A stretch of 14,441 bases of DNA from JACVRX01 sp035697245 (GTDB lineage Bacteria > Actinomycetota > Actinomycetes > Jiangellales > Jiangellaceae). The notes under the pieces are model-generated. The model did no database searches, was not told the origin of the DNA, and saw only the letters and a list, made by a program, of their open reading frames with translations. Location of the stretch: NCBI GenBank assembly GCA_035697245.1, contig DASSDH010000265.1, positions 1 through 14,441 of the forward strand, given 5' to 3'. The first letter of the stretch is position 1; each line of letters starts with the position of its first letter. This document shows positions 6,761-13,451 of this stretch, one piece after another. Position numbers and translations under genes: made by a program.

Positions 6761-7822
6761 TCAGCCTCGTGCGACCTCGTGCAGCTCGGTGAAGAACAGT
6801 TCGGCGGTGTCCGCCCAGGTCGGGAACGACTGGGCCCGGCGGGCGGCGGCGGCGGCCATCTCCCGGCGATAGACGTCGTCGGTGGCCAGCCGGTGGAGCG
6901 CCCGGCGCAGGCCGTCGACGTCTCCGGGTTGGAGCAGCAGGCCTTCGCGGCCGTCGGTGGCGAGATGCGGCAGATTGCCGGCCCGCCAGCCGATGACGGG
7001 CAGGCCGGCCGCCATGGCCTCGCCGTAGACGGTGCCGTACGGCTCGTGCCGGCTGGGCAGCACGAACACGTCGGCATCCCGGTAGAACCCGGCGACCCGC
7101 TCCGTTGACACCGGACCGTGGACAAGTACGCGACCCGCCAGATCACCTCGAGCAAGCCGGGCACGCACCTGCTTGGCGTACCCGGGGTCGAGCGTGTCGT
7201 CCCCCACGACGTGCAGGACGACGGTTTCTGGCGGCAGCGCCGCCACCGCCTCGAGAACGTCGAGCAAGCCCTTGCGCGCTACCCAGTTCCCAACGAAGAG
7301 CAACGCAACACGCCGGCTGCCCCGCAGGTCAGTGGCCGGTCCCGGAGACGCGGCTGCCACGTCCCGCCCGGGCGCCACAACGCGCACCTGTCGGGCGAAC
7401 CCGCTGCGGACGAACGTCTCGGCCAAATCGTCGCTCGCGACGAGCAGCCGGCGCGCTCGGCGGTATGTGGCCCGGTCGAGGACCGCCTGCGCGTGGGTGC
7501 GGATCGGCCCGTAGTCGATGCCACCCGGCGGCTGGTGAATGCTGGCGGCGAGCGGACGATCGAGCCGGTGTGTGGCCAGCCACGGGGCCAGGTACGCAGC
7601 CGCGATGCTGTCGACGAGCACGACATCCGCCCCGGTCGCCCGCACACCCCGGACCACCGTGGTAGCCCGCAGTGCCGGGAGTGGGAACGGGTAGATGGGA
7701 AAGGAGCCGAACAGTACCTGGGCGTTGTGGCCAGCGGCGGCATCGGCCATCCGCCGGTGGTACAGGTAGCCGCCGGTCAACCGTCCGGGATCACCGAGGG
7801 TGAGCAGGCAGATGGTCAGCAT
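6761..7822 (-). CDS. Glycosyltransferase family 4 protein (A)
   Basis: 353 aa, GT-B fold, retaining. The N-terminal acceptor half starts LTICLLTLGDPGRLTGGYLYH. The nucleotide-sugar half begins near residue 180 with LLFVGNWVARKGLLDVLEAV. The EX7E motif is E260-E268 (EPYGTVYGEAMAAGLPVIGW), which binds the sugar-nucleotide. A GREGLLL turn and PGDVDGL follow, as in most GT4 enzymes. ATG 7822 is chosen because homologous GT4 proteins begin at this beta strand. Reading further upstream would run back through the divergent glycosyltransferase. Its start codon overlaps that of the + strand glycosyltransferase. Donor and acceptor are unknown. No transmembrane segment is apparent, so it is probably cytoplasmic or membrane-associated. 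Confidence 0.87.
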   Translation of the reverse strand: MLTICLLTLGDPGRLTGGYLYHRRMADAAAGHNAQVLFGSFPIYPFPLPALRATTVVRGVRATGADVVLVDSIAAAYLAPWLATHRLDRPLAASIHQPPGGIDYGPIRTHAQAVLDRATYRRARRLLVASDDLAETFVRSGFARQVRVVAPGRDVAAASPGPATDLRGSRRVALLFVGNWVARKGLLDVLEAVAALPPETVVLHVVGDDTLDPGYAKQVRARLARGDLAGRVLVHGPVSTERVAGFYRDADVFVLPSRHEPYGTVYGEAMAAGLPVIGWRAGNLPHLATDGREGLLLQPGDVDGLRRALHRLATDDVYRREMAAAAARRAQSFPTWADTAELFFTELHEVARG

Positions 7823-8912
7823 GCGTGTCGTCCATGTGGCGCCCACGCCCTTCGGGGACGGCGGCCTGTTCGGTGGCGGGGAACGATACCCACTGGAGTT
7901 GGCGCGAGCCATGGCTGGGCTGGTCGACTGCGAGCTGGTCACGTTCGCTGACCGGCAGCGCATGATCCGGGAAGACGGCGGGCTGACTATCCGCGTGCTG
8001 CGACCGATGGCCACGGTGTTCCGGCATCCCGCGCATCCGCTGGCTCTTGGGTTGCCGCGGGCGCTGAACTGGGCCGATATCGTGCACACCCACCATCTGC
8101 GCAGCACACCCAGCCGGCTGGCCGCGCTGGTGGCGCGAATCCATGGCCAGCGCCTCGTGACCACCGACCACGGGTTGGCAGGCGGAGATTGGTTCGGCCT
8201 GCTGCCCCACCTGTTCGACCGGATTCTCACCGTGTCGGAGTACTCGGCCCGCACGCTTCGCGCGTCGGCTGTCCGCACCCGGGTGATCTACGGAGGAGCC
8301 GATCCACGAAGGTTCGTGCCCAACCCGGCGTCGGAGCGGCAGGGCGTGCTGTTCGTAGGCCGGATCACTCCGCACAAGGGGCTAGACCGGCTGATCCAAG
8401 CATTGCCAACCGGCGCAACGCTCACGGTGGCCGGCGGCCCTGGCCACGACCCGCGGGCACCGGAATCCGGCTACCCGGAGCTGCTGACGGGACTCGCCGC
8501 AGGCCGATCCGTACGCTTCACCGGCCCCGTGCCCGACGCCGAGCTGCCGGCGCTGTACCGGTCAGCTGCCGTCTTCGTCCTGCCGTCGGTGGAGCAGACC
8601 TGCTACGGCAAGCGAGTGCAGATCTCGGAGCTGCTGGGGCTGTCCGTGCTGGAGGCCATGGCGAGCGGGCTGCCCGTGGTGGCCAGCCGGGTCGGCGGAG
8701 TACCGGAGATCGTGGCCGACGGTGAGACCGGTTTCCTCGTGGCACCGGGCGACGTTGACGAGCTACGCGACCGGCTCGCGCAGCTGCTCGGCAATCCCGG
8801 GCTCGCCATGAAGATGGGCCGACGAGCGCGCGAGATGATCGTCGAACGCTTCACCTGGGAGCACTGCGCCGCACGTTGCCTGGCCGCATACCAGGAACTG
8901 CTGACCGGCTGA
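7821..8912 (+). CDS. Glycosyltransferase family 4 protein (B)
   Basis: 363 aa, GT-B fold. It starts RVVHVAPTPFGDGGLFGGGERY, with the glycine-rich acceptor loop. DIVHTHHLRS in the N-terminal half is typical of GT4. The donor domain begins with GVLFVGRITPHKGLDRLI (about residue 174). The EX7E motif is E270-E278 (ELLGLSVLEAMASGLPVVAS), followed by GGVPEIVADGETGFLV and PGDVDEL. ATG 7821 gives the standard N-terminus. In-frame starts at 7812 (ATG) and 7800 (GTG, next to GAGGG 7796-7800) would add 3 or 7 residues and deepen the overlap with the divergent gene. The closeness of two GT4 genes suggests they act in turn on one acceptor. An insertion TCYGKRVQ precedes the EX7E motif. Confidence 0.88.
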   Translation: MRVVHVAPTPFGDGGLFGGGERYPLELARAMAGLVDCELVTFADRQRMIREDGGLTIRVLRPMATVFRHPAHPLALGLPRALNWADIVHTHHLRSTPSRLAALVARIHGQRLVTTDHGLAGGDWFGLLPHLFDRILTVSEYSARTLRASAVRTRVIYGGADPRRFVPNPASERQGVLFVGRITPHKGLDRLIQALPTGATLTVAGGPGHDPRAPESGYPELLTGLAAGRSVRFTGPVPDAELPALYRSAAVFVLPSVEQTCYGKRVQISELLGLSVLEAMASGLPVVASRVGGVPEIVADGETGFLVAPGDVDELRDRLAQLLGNPGLAMKMGRRAREMIVERFTWEHCAARCLAAYQELLTG

Positions 8913-8918
8913 CGGCAC

Positions 8919-8933
8919 CCCGGTGGTACCGGG
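8919..8933. terminator. Hairpin between convergent genes, possible bidirectional terminator
   Basis: A perfect 6-bp stem, CCCGGT / ACCGGG, with a 3-base loop fills the 27-base gap between two convergent stops (8912 and 8940). There is no T-run on either side. The position is just where a shared terminator would be expected. Confidence 0.45.
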
Positions 8934-8939
8934 CCGGGT

Positions 8940-9317
8940 TCAGGCAACCGGTGCGCGGTACCCGCCGAACGACTGCGGCGACTCCCAGACTCGAACGCCC
9001 AGCACCTCACCGCCGGCATCCCGGATCGCACCGGAGAGCTGGTCGTGCACCCACCGGGCAAAGACCTCGACCGTGACCGCCTCGGCACTCTCCGGGCGGA
9101 TCATCTCGAGATCTTGGTCGGCGACCTCCTCGACCAACTTCGCCAGTGTTCCATTGAGCACATCGAGGTCACATACCCAACCCTGCCCGCGCAGCTCCTT
9201 GCTCTCGACGATGAGCTCGAGGCGGTAATCATGGGCGTGCAGCAGCCCCTCCGGCCCGGGCGCGCCCGGCATGACATGCCAGGCGCGGACTTCGGAGACC
9301 GTGCCGACTATGAACAC
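8940..9317 (-). CDS. 6-pyruvoyl-tetrahydropterin synthase/QueD-like protein, Cys-to-Glu type
   Basis: 125 aa, the normal length of the T-fold PTPS/QueD family, which acts on dihydroneopterin triphosphate or related pterins. The zinc ligands are H14 (VRAWH), H27 and H29 (LLHAHDYRLEL). The CDLDVLNGTL segment and VTVEVFARWV, standing in for the PTSENLA region, also fit. The canonical CxxxHGH motif reads ExxxHAH here (E23). There is no Cys between H14 and H27, so classical PTPS or QueD chemistry is unlikely. A Glu at this place is reported for PTPS-III paralogues linked to folate synthesis. The GTG start 9317 is forced by an in-frame stop just upstream. It sits 6 bases after the dehydrogenase stop, so the two genes form an operon. 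Confidence 0.82.
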   Translation of the reverse strand: MFIVGTVSEVRAWHVMPGAPGPEGLLHAHDYRLELIVESKELRGQGWVCDLDVLNGTLAKLVEEVADQDLEMIRPESAEAVTVEVFARWVHDQLSGAIRDAGGEVLGVRVWESPQSFGGYRAPVA

Positions 9318-9323
9318 GAGTCA

Positions 9324-10313
9324 TCAGTAGCACAGCGCGGCGTGGACCAGCCCGTCGCCGCCCCGATCGACGGCGGCAAACGCCTCGGCGGCGTCGTCGA
9401 AGGCAAATGTGTGGGTCGCGAGAGCCGCGAGAGGCAGCTCGTCCAGGAGTGCCAGCGCTGCCTGCCGTCGTCTCTCGATCGTCCAGTACGGCTGCTGATC
9501 GGCCGGGATAGTGGATACCTGGCTGGATCGGATCGTGAGTCGCCGCCGGTGGAAATCGGCGCCCAACGGTAGCCGCACAGGCTTGCTGCCATACCAGGAC
9601 GCGACCAGGGCGGTGCCTTCGTGTGCCAACAGTGGAAGGCTGGCGGCAAGTGCCGCCGGGTTGCCGCTCGCCTCGATAACGACTCCAGCGCCGCGTTGTT
9701 CGGACTGTGCTTGCACGGTCGCGTCGAGCTCGTCCGGAGAAACAGCGGTGACGCCGAACCAAAGCGCCGTCGCCCGGCGCCAGGACAGTGGTTCGCTCCC
9801 CACGACCCGCGCACCGTCATTCATCAGCAGTGCCGCAGTGAGCAGTCCGACTACGCCGAGGCCGAGCACGACGATCAAGTCGTCCTTGATGTGACCGGCG
9901 TCGCGGGATAACTGCAAGGCAGTCTCGACGAGCGGAAAAAGCGTCGCTTCGCGCGGATTCATGTCGCCCAAAGGGATAACGTCAGCGGCGGGGACAACGA
10001 GGCGGTCCTGGTGCGGATGGAAAGCGAACACCTGATCCCCCTCGGACACGGCTCCCGCTCCACGCTCCACCCGACCGACGCAGCTGTAGCCGTATCGGAA
10101 CGGGTAGCGGAAGGTTCCGCCGAGTGCACCGATCGTCTCGTCCAACGAAAGACTCGGATCGACGTCGCCCCGGTACGCAAGCAACTCGCTGCCGGTGCTG
10201 ATCCCCGAGTGGCTGGTCCGGACGAGCACGTCGCCTTCGGTCAGCGCCGGAAGTTGAACCGGCCGCACCTCGACCTGGCGCGGCGCCACGAAGAGAATGG
10301 CCCGTGCATCCAC
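9324..10313 (-). CDS. Medium-chain dehydrogenase lacking zinc ligands
   Basis: 329 aa, zinc-type alcohol dehydrogenase fold. The GroES-like half has VRTSHSGISTGSE, where the usual catalytic Cys is Ser36 and the following GxGTD is TGSE. The structural four-Cys cluster is absent. The Rossmann half carries VVLGLGVVGLL (GLGVVG 151-156), so it should bind NAD(P)H. GYSCVGRV and FHPHQDRLVV resemble the BchC-like and bi-domain oxidoreductase branch, whose members lack catalytic zinc. GTG 10313 is preferred: GGAGG lies 7 bases ahead, and the longer reading from ATG 10352 has no such site. It is co-directional with the PTPS-like gene and divergent from the cyclohydrolase fusion. It probably reduces or oxidises a pathway intermediate (inference). 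Confidence 0.82.
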   Translation of the reverse strand: MDARAILFVAPRQVEVRPVQLPALTEGDVLVRTSHSGISTGSELLAYRGDVDPSLSLDETIGALGGTFRYPFRYGYSCVGRVERGAGAVSEGDQVFAFHPHQDRLVVPAADVIPLGDMNPREATLFPLVETALQLSRDAGHIKDDLIVVLGLGVVGLLTAALLMNDGARVVGSEPLSWRRATALWFGVTAVSPDELDATVQAQSEQRGAGVVIEASGNPAALAASLPLLAHEGTALVASWYGSKPVRLPLGADFHRRRLTIRSSQVSTIPADQQPYWTIERRRQAALALLDELPLAALATHTFAFDDAAEAFAAVDRGGDGLVHAALCY

Positions 10314-10320
10314 GCGGCAT

Positions 10321-10325
10321 CCTCC
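10321..10325 (-). promoter_or_regulatory. Ribosome binding site setting the GTG start of the dehydrogenase
   Basis: CCTCC on the + strand reads GGAGG on the minus strand, 7 bases before GTG 10313. It favours that start over ATG 10352 and 10331. Confidence 0.65.
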
Positions 10326-10349
10326 GCTCATGAACGGCCGAGTCCGTTT

Positions 10350-10384
10350 CACCGTGTCACACCACGGGCAGAGGGTTCACGGTG
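10350..10384. promoter_or_regulatory. Inverted repeat in the divergent control region, possible operator
   Basis: CACCGTG (10350-10356) and CACGGTG (10378-10384) are perfect inverted arms 21 bases apart. A second partner for the left arm, CACGG (10363-10367), lies between them. The region (10314-10426) separates the minus-strand dehydrogenase/PTPS pair from the + strand cyclohydrolase fusion, so one regulator site could serve both. It does not look like the FMN riboswitch. Function is inferred from position. Confidence 0.35.
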
Positions 10385-10412
10385 GGCAGTCCGCCGTGCG
10401 GGAGCCGTCGAC

Positions 10413-10420
10413 GGAAAGGT
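10413..10420 (+). promoter_or_regulatory. Ribosome binding site of the cyclohydrolase-reductase fusion
   Basis: GGAAAGGT lies 6 bases before ATG 10427. It favours that start over the in-frame upstream start at 10382, which would add 15 Arg/Pro/Gly/Ser-rich residues not seen in GTP cyclohydrolase II. Confidence 0.6.
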
Positions 10421-10426
10421 ACCTCG

Positions 10427-11752
10427 ATGGACAGACCGCGGCAGGTCGCGACCGTCGCCTTACCGACGCCCTACGGTGAGTTCGAAGCGCACGCGTTCGA
10501 GTGTGATTCGGGATCTGTGTACCTGGCGCTCGTGCGGGGTGACGTGACATCAGGTTCGGCGGTCCTCGCCAGGCTGCATTCCGAGTGCCTGACGGGTGAC
10601 GCGTTGGGTTCGCTGCGCTGCGAATGCGGGATCCAACTGCGGTCGTCGCTGCGCATGATCGCCGCTGAAGGTCGTGGCGTCATGATCTATGCGACTGACC
10701 AGGAAGGACGCGGCATCGGACTGATCAACAAGCTGCTGGCCTACGTCGAGCAAGACCACGGGGCGGACACCGTGGACGCGAACCTTCGCCTCGGCCTGCC
10801 GGTGGATCTGCGCCGGTACGATGCCGCCGCCGCGGTTCTGCTCGAGCTGGGAGTGCGGTCGGTGCGGCTGATCACCAACAACCCGGCGAAGGCTGCCGGC
10901 CTGCAGGCGGCAGGCGTGCAGGTCGAAGAGTTACAACCGATTCCGACGGCAGCGCATTCGCGCAACAACGGCTATCTGCGCACGAAGCAGGAGCGCCTTG
11001 GCCACCACGTCGGTGCAACGCCGCTGAACGGCTGGCACGAGCCGGTCGTCGATGTCACCGGGTTGCTCGGCGCCATCCAGGTGCATACGGACCGTCCGCA
11101 CGTCGTGCTGAAGTACGCCCAGACGCTCGACGGGCGGATCGCCACTGCGACCGGCGACTCGAAGTGGATCAGCGGACCCGATGAGCGGGCAATTTCGCAC
11201 GCGTTGCGGGCGGCGTGTGACGCGGTGCTGGTCGGCGTCGGAACCGTCGTGAACGACGACCCACAACTGACAGTCCGCCTGGTTCCTGGTGCGTCTCCAG
11301 TTCGGGTTGTGCTCGACTCCACGTTGCGTACGCCTGGCACCGCGCGAATCCTCGATGACGACGCCAGCACCATCGTGTACACGACCAACCGAGCCTCGGC
11401 CGATCGGGTGGAGGAGATGCAGTCGCGCCACGTGGGGGTTCGGCTGGTGGCGGCCGGCGCCAGCGGGGTGGGCATCAGCCCGGTGCTGCAAGACCTGTAC
11501 ACCGTCGGTGTCCGGTCACTGCTGGTGGAGGGCGGCGCCCAGGTGATCACCGCGATGCTGGCCGCCGGTCATGTCGATCGGCTGATCGTCGCGGTCGCCC
11601 CGACCATCATCGGAGCCGGCACCGAGGCTGTCGGCGATCTGGGCATCGCCACTGTGGCGTCCGGACTGCGGCTGACAAACCGCTCCCTACACGTCATGGA
11701 CGACGACCTGCTCATCGCCTGGGATATCGAGACCAGCGCGGTAATCGCTTGA
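10427..11752 (+). CDS. ribA: GTP cyclohydrolase II fused to RibD-type reductase domain
   Basis: 441 aa with two domains. Residues 1-200 are GTP cyclohydrolase II. Zinc ligands C54, C65 and C67 lie in HSECLTGDALGSLRCECG. YATDQEGRGIG follows, then D127 and R129 (E. coli D126, R128) and ITNNPAK. Y106 matches E. coli Tyr105, so the normal 2,5-diamino pyrimidinone product is expected. Residues 225-441 are the RibD C-terminal, dihydrofolate-reductase-like domain: TLDGRIA (D235), SKWISGPDE, VGTVVNDDPQLTVR, LLVEGGA (E368). The deaminase half of RibD is absent. The protein should therefore open GTP and then reduce the ribosyl side chain before any deamination, as in fungi and archaea. No ribB, ribE or ribH gene lies nearby, so a role outside vitamin synthesis is likely (inference). 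Confidence 0.88.
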   Translation: MDRPRQVATVALPTPYGEFEAHAFECDSGSVYLALVRGDVTSGSAVLARLHSECLTGDALGSLRCECGIQLRSSLRMIAAEGRGVMIYATDQEGRGIGLINKLLAYVEQDHGADTVDANLRLGLPVDLRRYDAAAAVLLELGVRSVRLITNNPAKAAGLQAAGVQVEELQPIPTAAHSRNNGYLRTKQERLGHHVGATPLNGWHEPVVDVTGLLGAIQVHTDRPHVVLKYAQTLDGRIATATGDSKWISGPDERAISHALRAACDAVLVGVGTVVNDDPQLTVRLVPGASPVRVVLDSTLRTPGTARILDDDASTIVYTTNRASADRVEEMQSRHVGVRLVAAGASGVGISPVLQDLYTVGVRSLLVEGGAQVITAMLAAGHVDRLIVAVAPTIIGAGTEAVGDLGIATVASGLRLTNRSLHVMDDDLLIAWDIETSAVIA

Positions 11753-11779
11753 GTCCGCGCGACACCGGCTCATCTCAGC

Positions 11780-12157
11780 TCAATTCGGCCGAGACACTCC
11801 GGGATCCTGGGTGAACTCATAGACGTTTCCGTCCGGTCCCCGAAAGTGGACCCAGGCGTTGCCACTGTCGTCGATCTGCGGCTCGAGCAGGATCTCAACC
11901 CCAGCTGACCGGAGCTCGTCTGTCGCGCTGAAGACGTCATCCACCAGGAAACCCACGACCGGACCCGTGGTGAAGTGCCGATTGGTGAAGCTCTCCGAAC
12001 CGAACACTTCGACTTTGCTGCCGTCCGGCAACTGCAGCATCCAAAAGCCCGCATGTTCCGCCTCGAGCCGCAGGCCCAGCACGTCACGAAAAAACTGCAT
12101 GGTCTCTTCCGCATGCGCTGTTCGGGTTCCTACCCAGGAAAGCTTGATGATCTCCAT
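11780..12157 (-). CDS. VOC family (glyoxalase/bleomycin-resistance fold) protein
   Basis: 125 aa, a single VOC unit made of two beta-alpha-beta-beta-beta modules. Module 1 runs from IIKLSWVGTRT through the helix MQFFRDVLGL to SKVEVFG. Module 2 runs from VVGFLVDDV through ATDELRSAGVEIL to PDGNVYEFTQDP. The two metal-site glutamates are kept (E50, and the Glu of VYEF). The two histidines expected on the first strands are replaced, by W8 and by Val in VVGF. Glyoxalase-like metal chemistry is therefore doubtful, and binding or sequestration of a small molecule is possible. It lies 15 bases downstream of the YihY-type gene, in the same operon, and converges with the cyclohydrolase fusion (27-base gap). 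Substrate unknown. Confidence 0.85.
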   Translation of the reverse strand: MEIIKLSWVGTRTAHAEETMQFFRDVLGLRLEAEHAGFWMLQLPDGSKVEVFGSESFTNRHFTTGPVVGFLVDDVFSATDELRSAGVEILLEPQIDDSGNAWVHFRGPDGNVYEFTQDPGVSRPN

Positions 12158-12172
12158 TGGCTGATCCCGTCC

Positions 12173-13252
12173 TTATTCTCGGTTGGCAGTGTGTTGTGAA
12201 CCGTTGCCCTCGGGTTCGGTTCGACTGTCCAGTGTCGACGGCGAGGGCGAAGCGATAGGCAGGCCTATCTCGGTTCGCCGGCTGGTCTGACGCAGGTGCC
12301 GCCGCCGGTCGATGGCCGCGTTGATCTCGCCGCCGAACAGCACGGCAACGCTGGACAGGAATACCCACACCGCGGTGGCGAGGATGGTGCCTAGGGCTCG
12401 ACTGACCGAAGCGAGCGCTTCGGTGGCTTCTGTCGCCGTGGACAGGCCTTCGCCGAGACTGCGGCCGGTGGCCAGGTAGGCGCGGAATCCGGCGGCAACC
12501 GCGATCCACACCAGCATGGCGACGATCGCGCCGGGTAGGGATCGTCGCCAGCCCAGCCGGCGGGCCGGGACCAGCTGGTAGATGGCGAGCAGGAAGGCGG
12601 TGACCACCAGGGCTAGGATCGGCCACCTACCGACCGTCCACAGCACGGTGAACGTGTCGCCGAGGCCGAACTGGTTCGCGAGCTCACGGGCATTTCCGAG
12701 CAATGGCCCGAATACCTGGATCAGCACCTGCAAGACGATGACGAACAGCGACGCGACAGCCAGCAACACCGAGATCGCCCGGCGCCGCAGCGCGGACCGT
12801 TGCTCGACGACGTCGTTGGCGAGGTCCAATGCGTGCACCGCGGGCAGGAAGACCCGGCTGGCCAGCCACAGGCCCAACACCAGACCGGCGATCGCCAGGC
12901 CGCCGTGGGCCTGGTTCAACTGTGCGCGCACGTACGGCTCGGCGACGTCGCTGACGAGTTCGGGGCCAAGGATGATCCTCATCAACTCGGCGATCACCTC
13001 CTCGACGTCATCAGTGCTGTTTGGTGAGGTCCATTGCTCGACGAAGCCGAGCACCGCGCCGAAGGCGAAGGTGAACGGGATCAGCGCCAGCGAGGCGAAG
13101 AACGCCATCTCGGCAGCGAGTCCGGTCACTCGGTGCTCGACGCTGGCGTGCAGGGCGTCGGCGAAGACCTGCCACGGGTTGAACCCGCCCAACCGCGCGT
13201 TGCGCCGAGCCAGCCACGCATCAACTCGCCGCCGCAGCCGCCTGTCCGCCAT
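12173..13252 (-). CDS. YihY/virulence factor BrkB family inner membrane protein
   Basis: 359 aa integral membrane protein of a widespread family whose biochemical role is not settled. After a basic N-terminus comes NPWQVFADALHASVEHRVTG, then the family's first membrane helix with AAEMAFFASLALIPFTFAFG. About six membrane segments follow, including LAIAGLVLGLWLASRVF, ISVLLAVASLFVIVLQVLI, a long one around PILALVVTAFLLAIYQLV, LPGAIVAMLVWIAVAAGF and AVWVFLSSVAVLFGGEINAA. The C-terminal tail is polar and probably cytoplasmic. ATG 13252 is preferred because GAGGG (13257-13261 on the + strand as CCCTC) lies 4 bases ahead. The in-frame ATG at 13300 adds 16 residues and has no good RBS. It is the first gene of a two-gene operon with the VOC protein. 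Confidence 0.88.
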   Translation of the reverse strand: MADRRLRRRVDAWLARRNARLGGFNPWQVFADALHASVEHRVTGLAAEMAFFASLALIPFTFAFGAVLGFVEQWTSPNSTDDVEEVIAELMRIILGPELVSDVAEPYVRAQLNQAHGGLAIAGLVLGLWLASRVFLPAVHALDLANDVVEQRSALRRRAISVLLAVASLFVIVLQVLIQVFGPLLGNARELANQFGLGDTFTVLWTVGRWPILALVVTAFLLAIYQLVPARRLGWRRSLPGAIVAMLVWIAVAAGFRAYLATGRSLGEGLSTATEATEALASVSRALGTILATAVWVFLSSVAVLFGGEINAAIDRRRHLRQTSRRTEIGLPIASPSPSTLDSRTEPEGNGSQHTANRE

Positions 13253-13256
13253 CCGT

Positions 13257-13261
13257 CCCTC
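13257..13261 (-). promoter_or_regulatory. Ribosome binding site setting the YihY-type start
   Basis: GAGGG on the minus strand, 4 bases before ATG 13252. It is the reason for preferring this start over ATG 13300. Confidence 0.5.
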
Positions 13262-13451
13262 GATCGTCCGTAGCCCGAAGTGTGCCCGACTATTGCGCAT
13301 GCCACTCAGCGGAGCACCGGGTATGAACCCAGCGGACCGTTAGCCGTGGGTGGATGGGTGCAGGATCACGTCCGTGTCGCGCAGGGAGGGGACGTCATGG
13401 GCAGTGCGTCCCCCGACGTTTCCAACTGCTCTCGGCTCGATGACGTGACGG

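Noticed and set aside
7118..7951. 277-codon open frame on the + strand across glycosyltransferase A
   Set aside because: Low-complexity, Arg/Gly-rich translation with no motif. The minus strand has the EX7E motif and proper GT4 order.
7823..8278. Minus-strand extension of glycosyltransferase A to 505 codons
   Set aside because: The extra N-terminal part is antisense to glycosyltransferase B, has no domain, and precedes the normal GT4 first strand.
10314..10426. Possible FMN riboswitch ahead of the cyclohydrolase fusion
   Set aside because: The leader is only about 110 bases, shared with a divergent gene, and none of the conserved FMN-element blocks is recognisable.
11753..11779. Terminator between the convergent cyclohydrolase fusion and VOC genes
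   Set aside because: No stem of more than 4 bp could be found in the 27-base gap.
13319..13330. tRNA-like arm GGGT-ATGA-ACCC between the YihY-type and HNH genes
   Set aside because: It is a lone 4-bp hairpin with no acceptor, D or anticodon arm around it.
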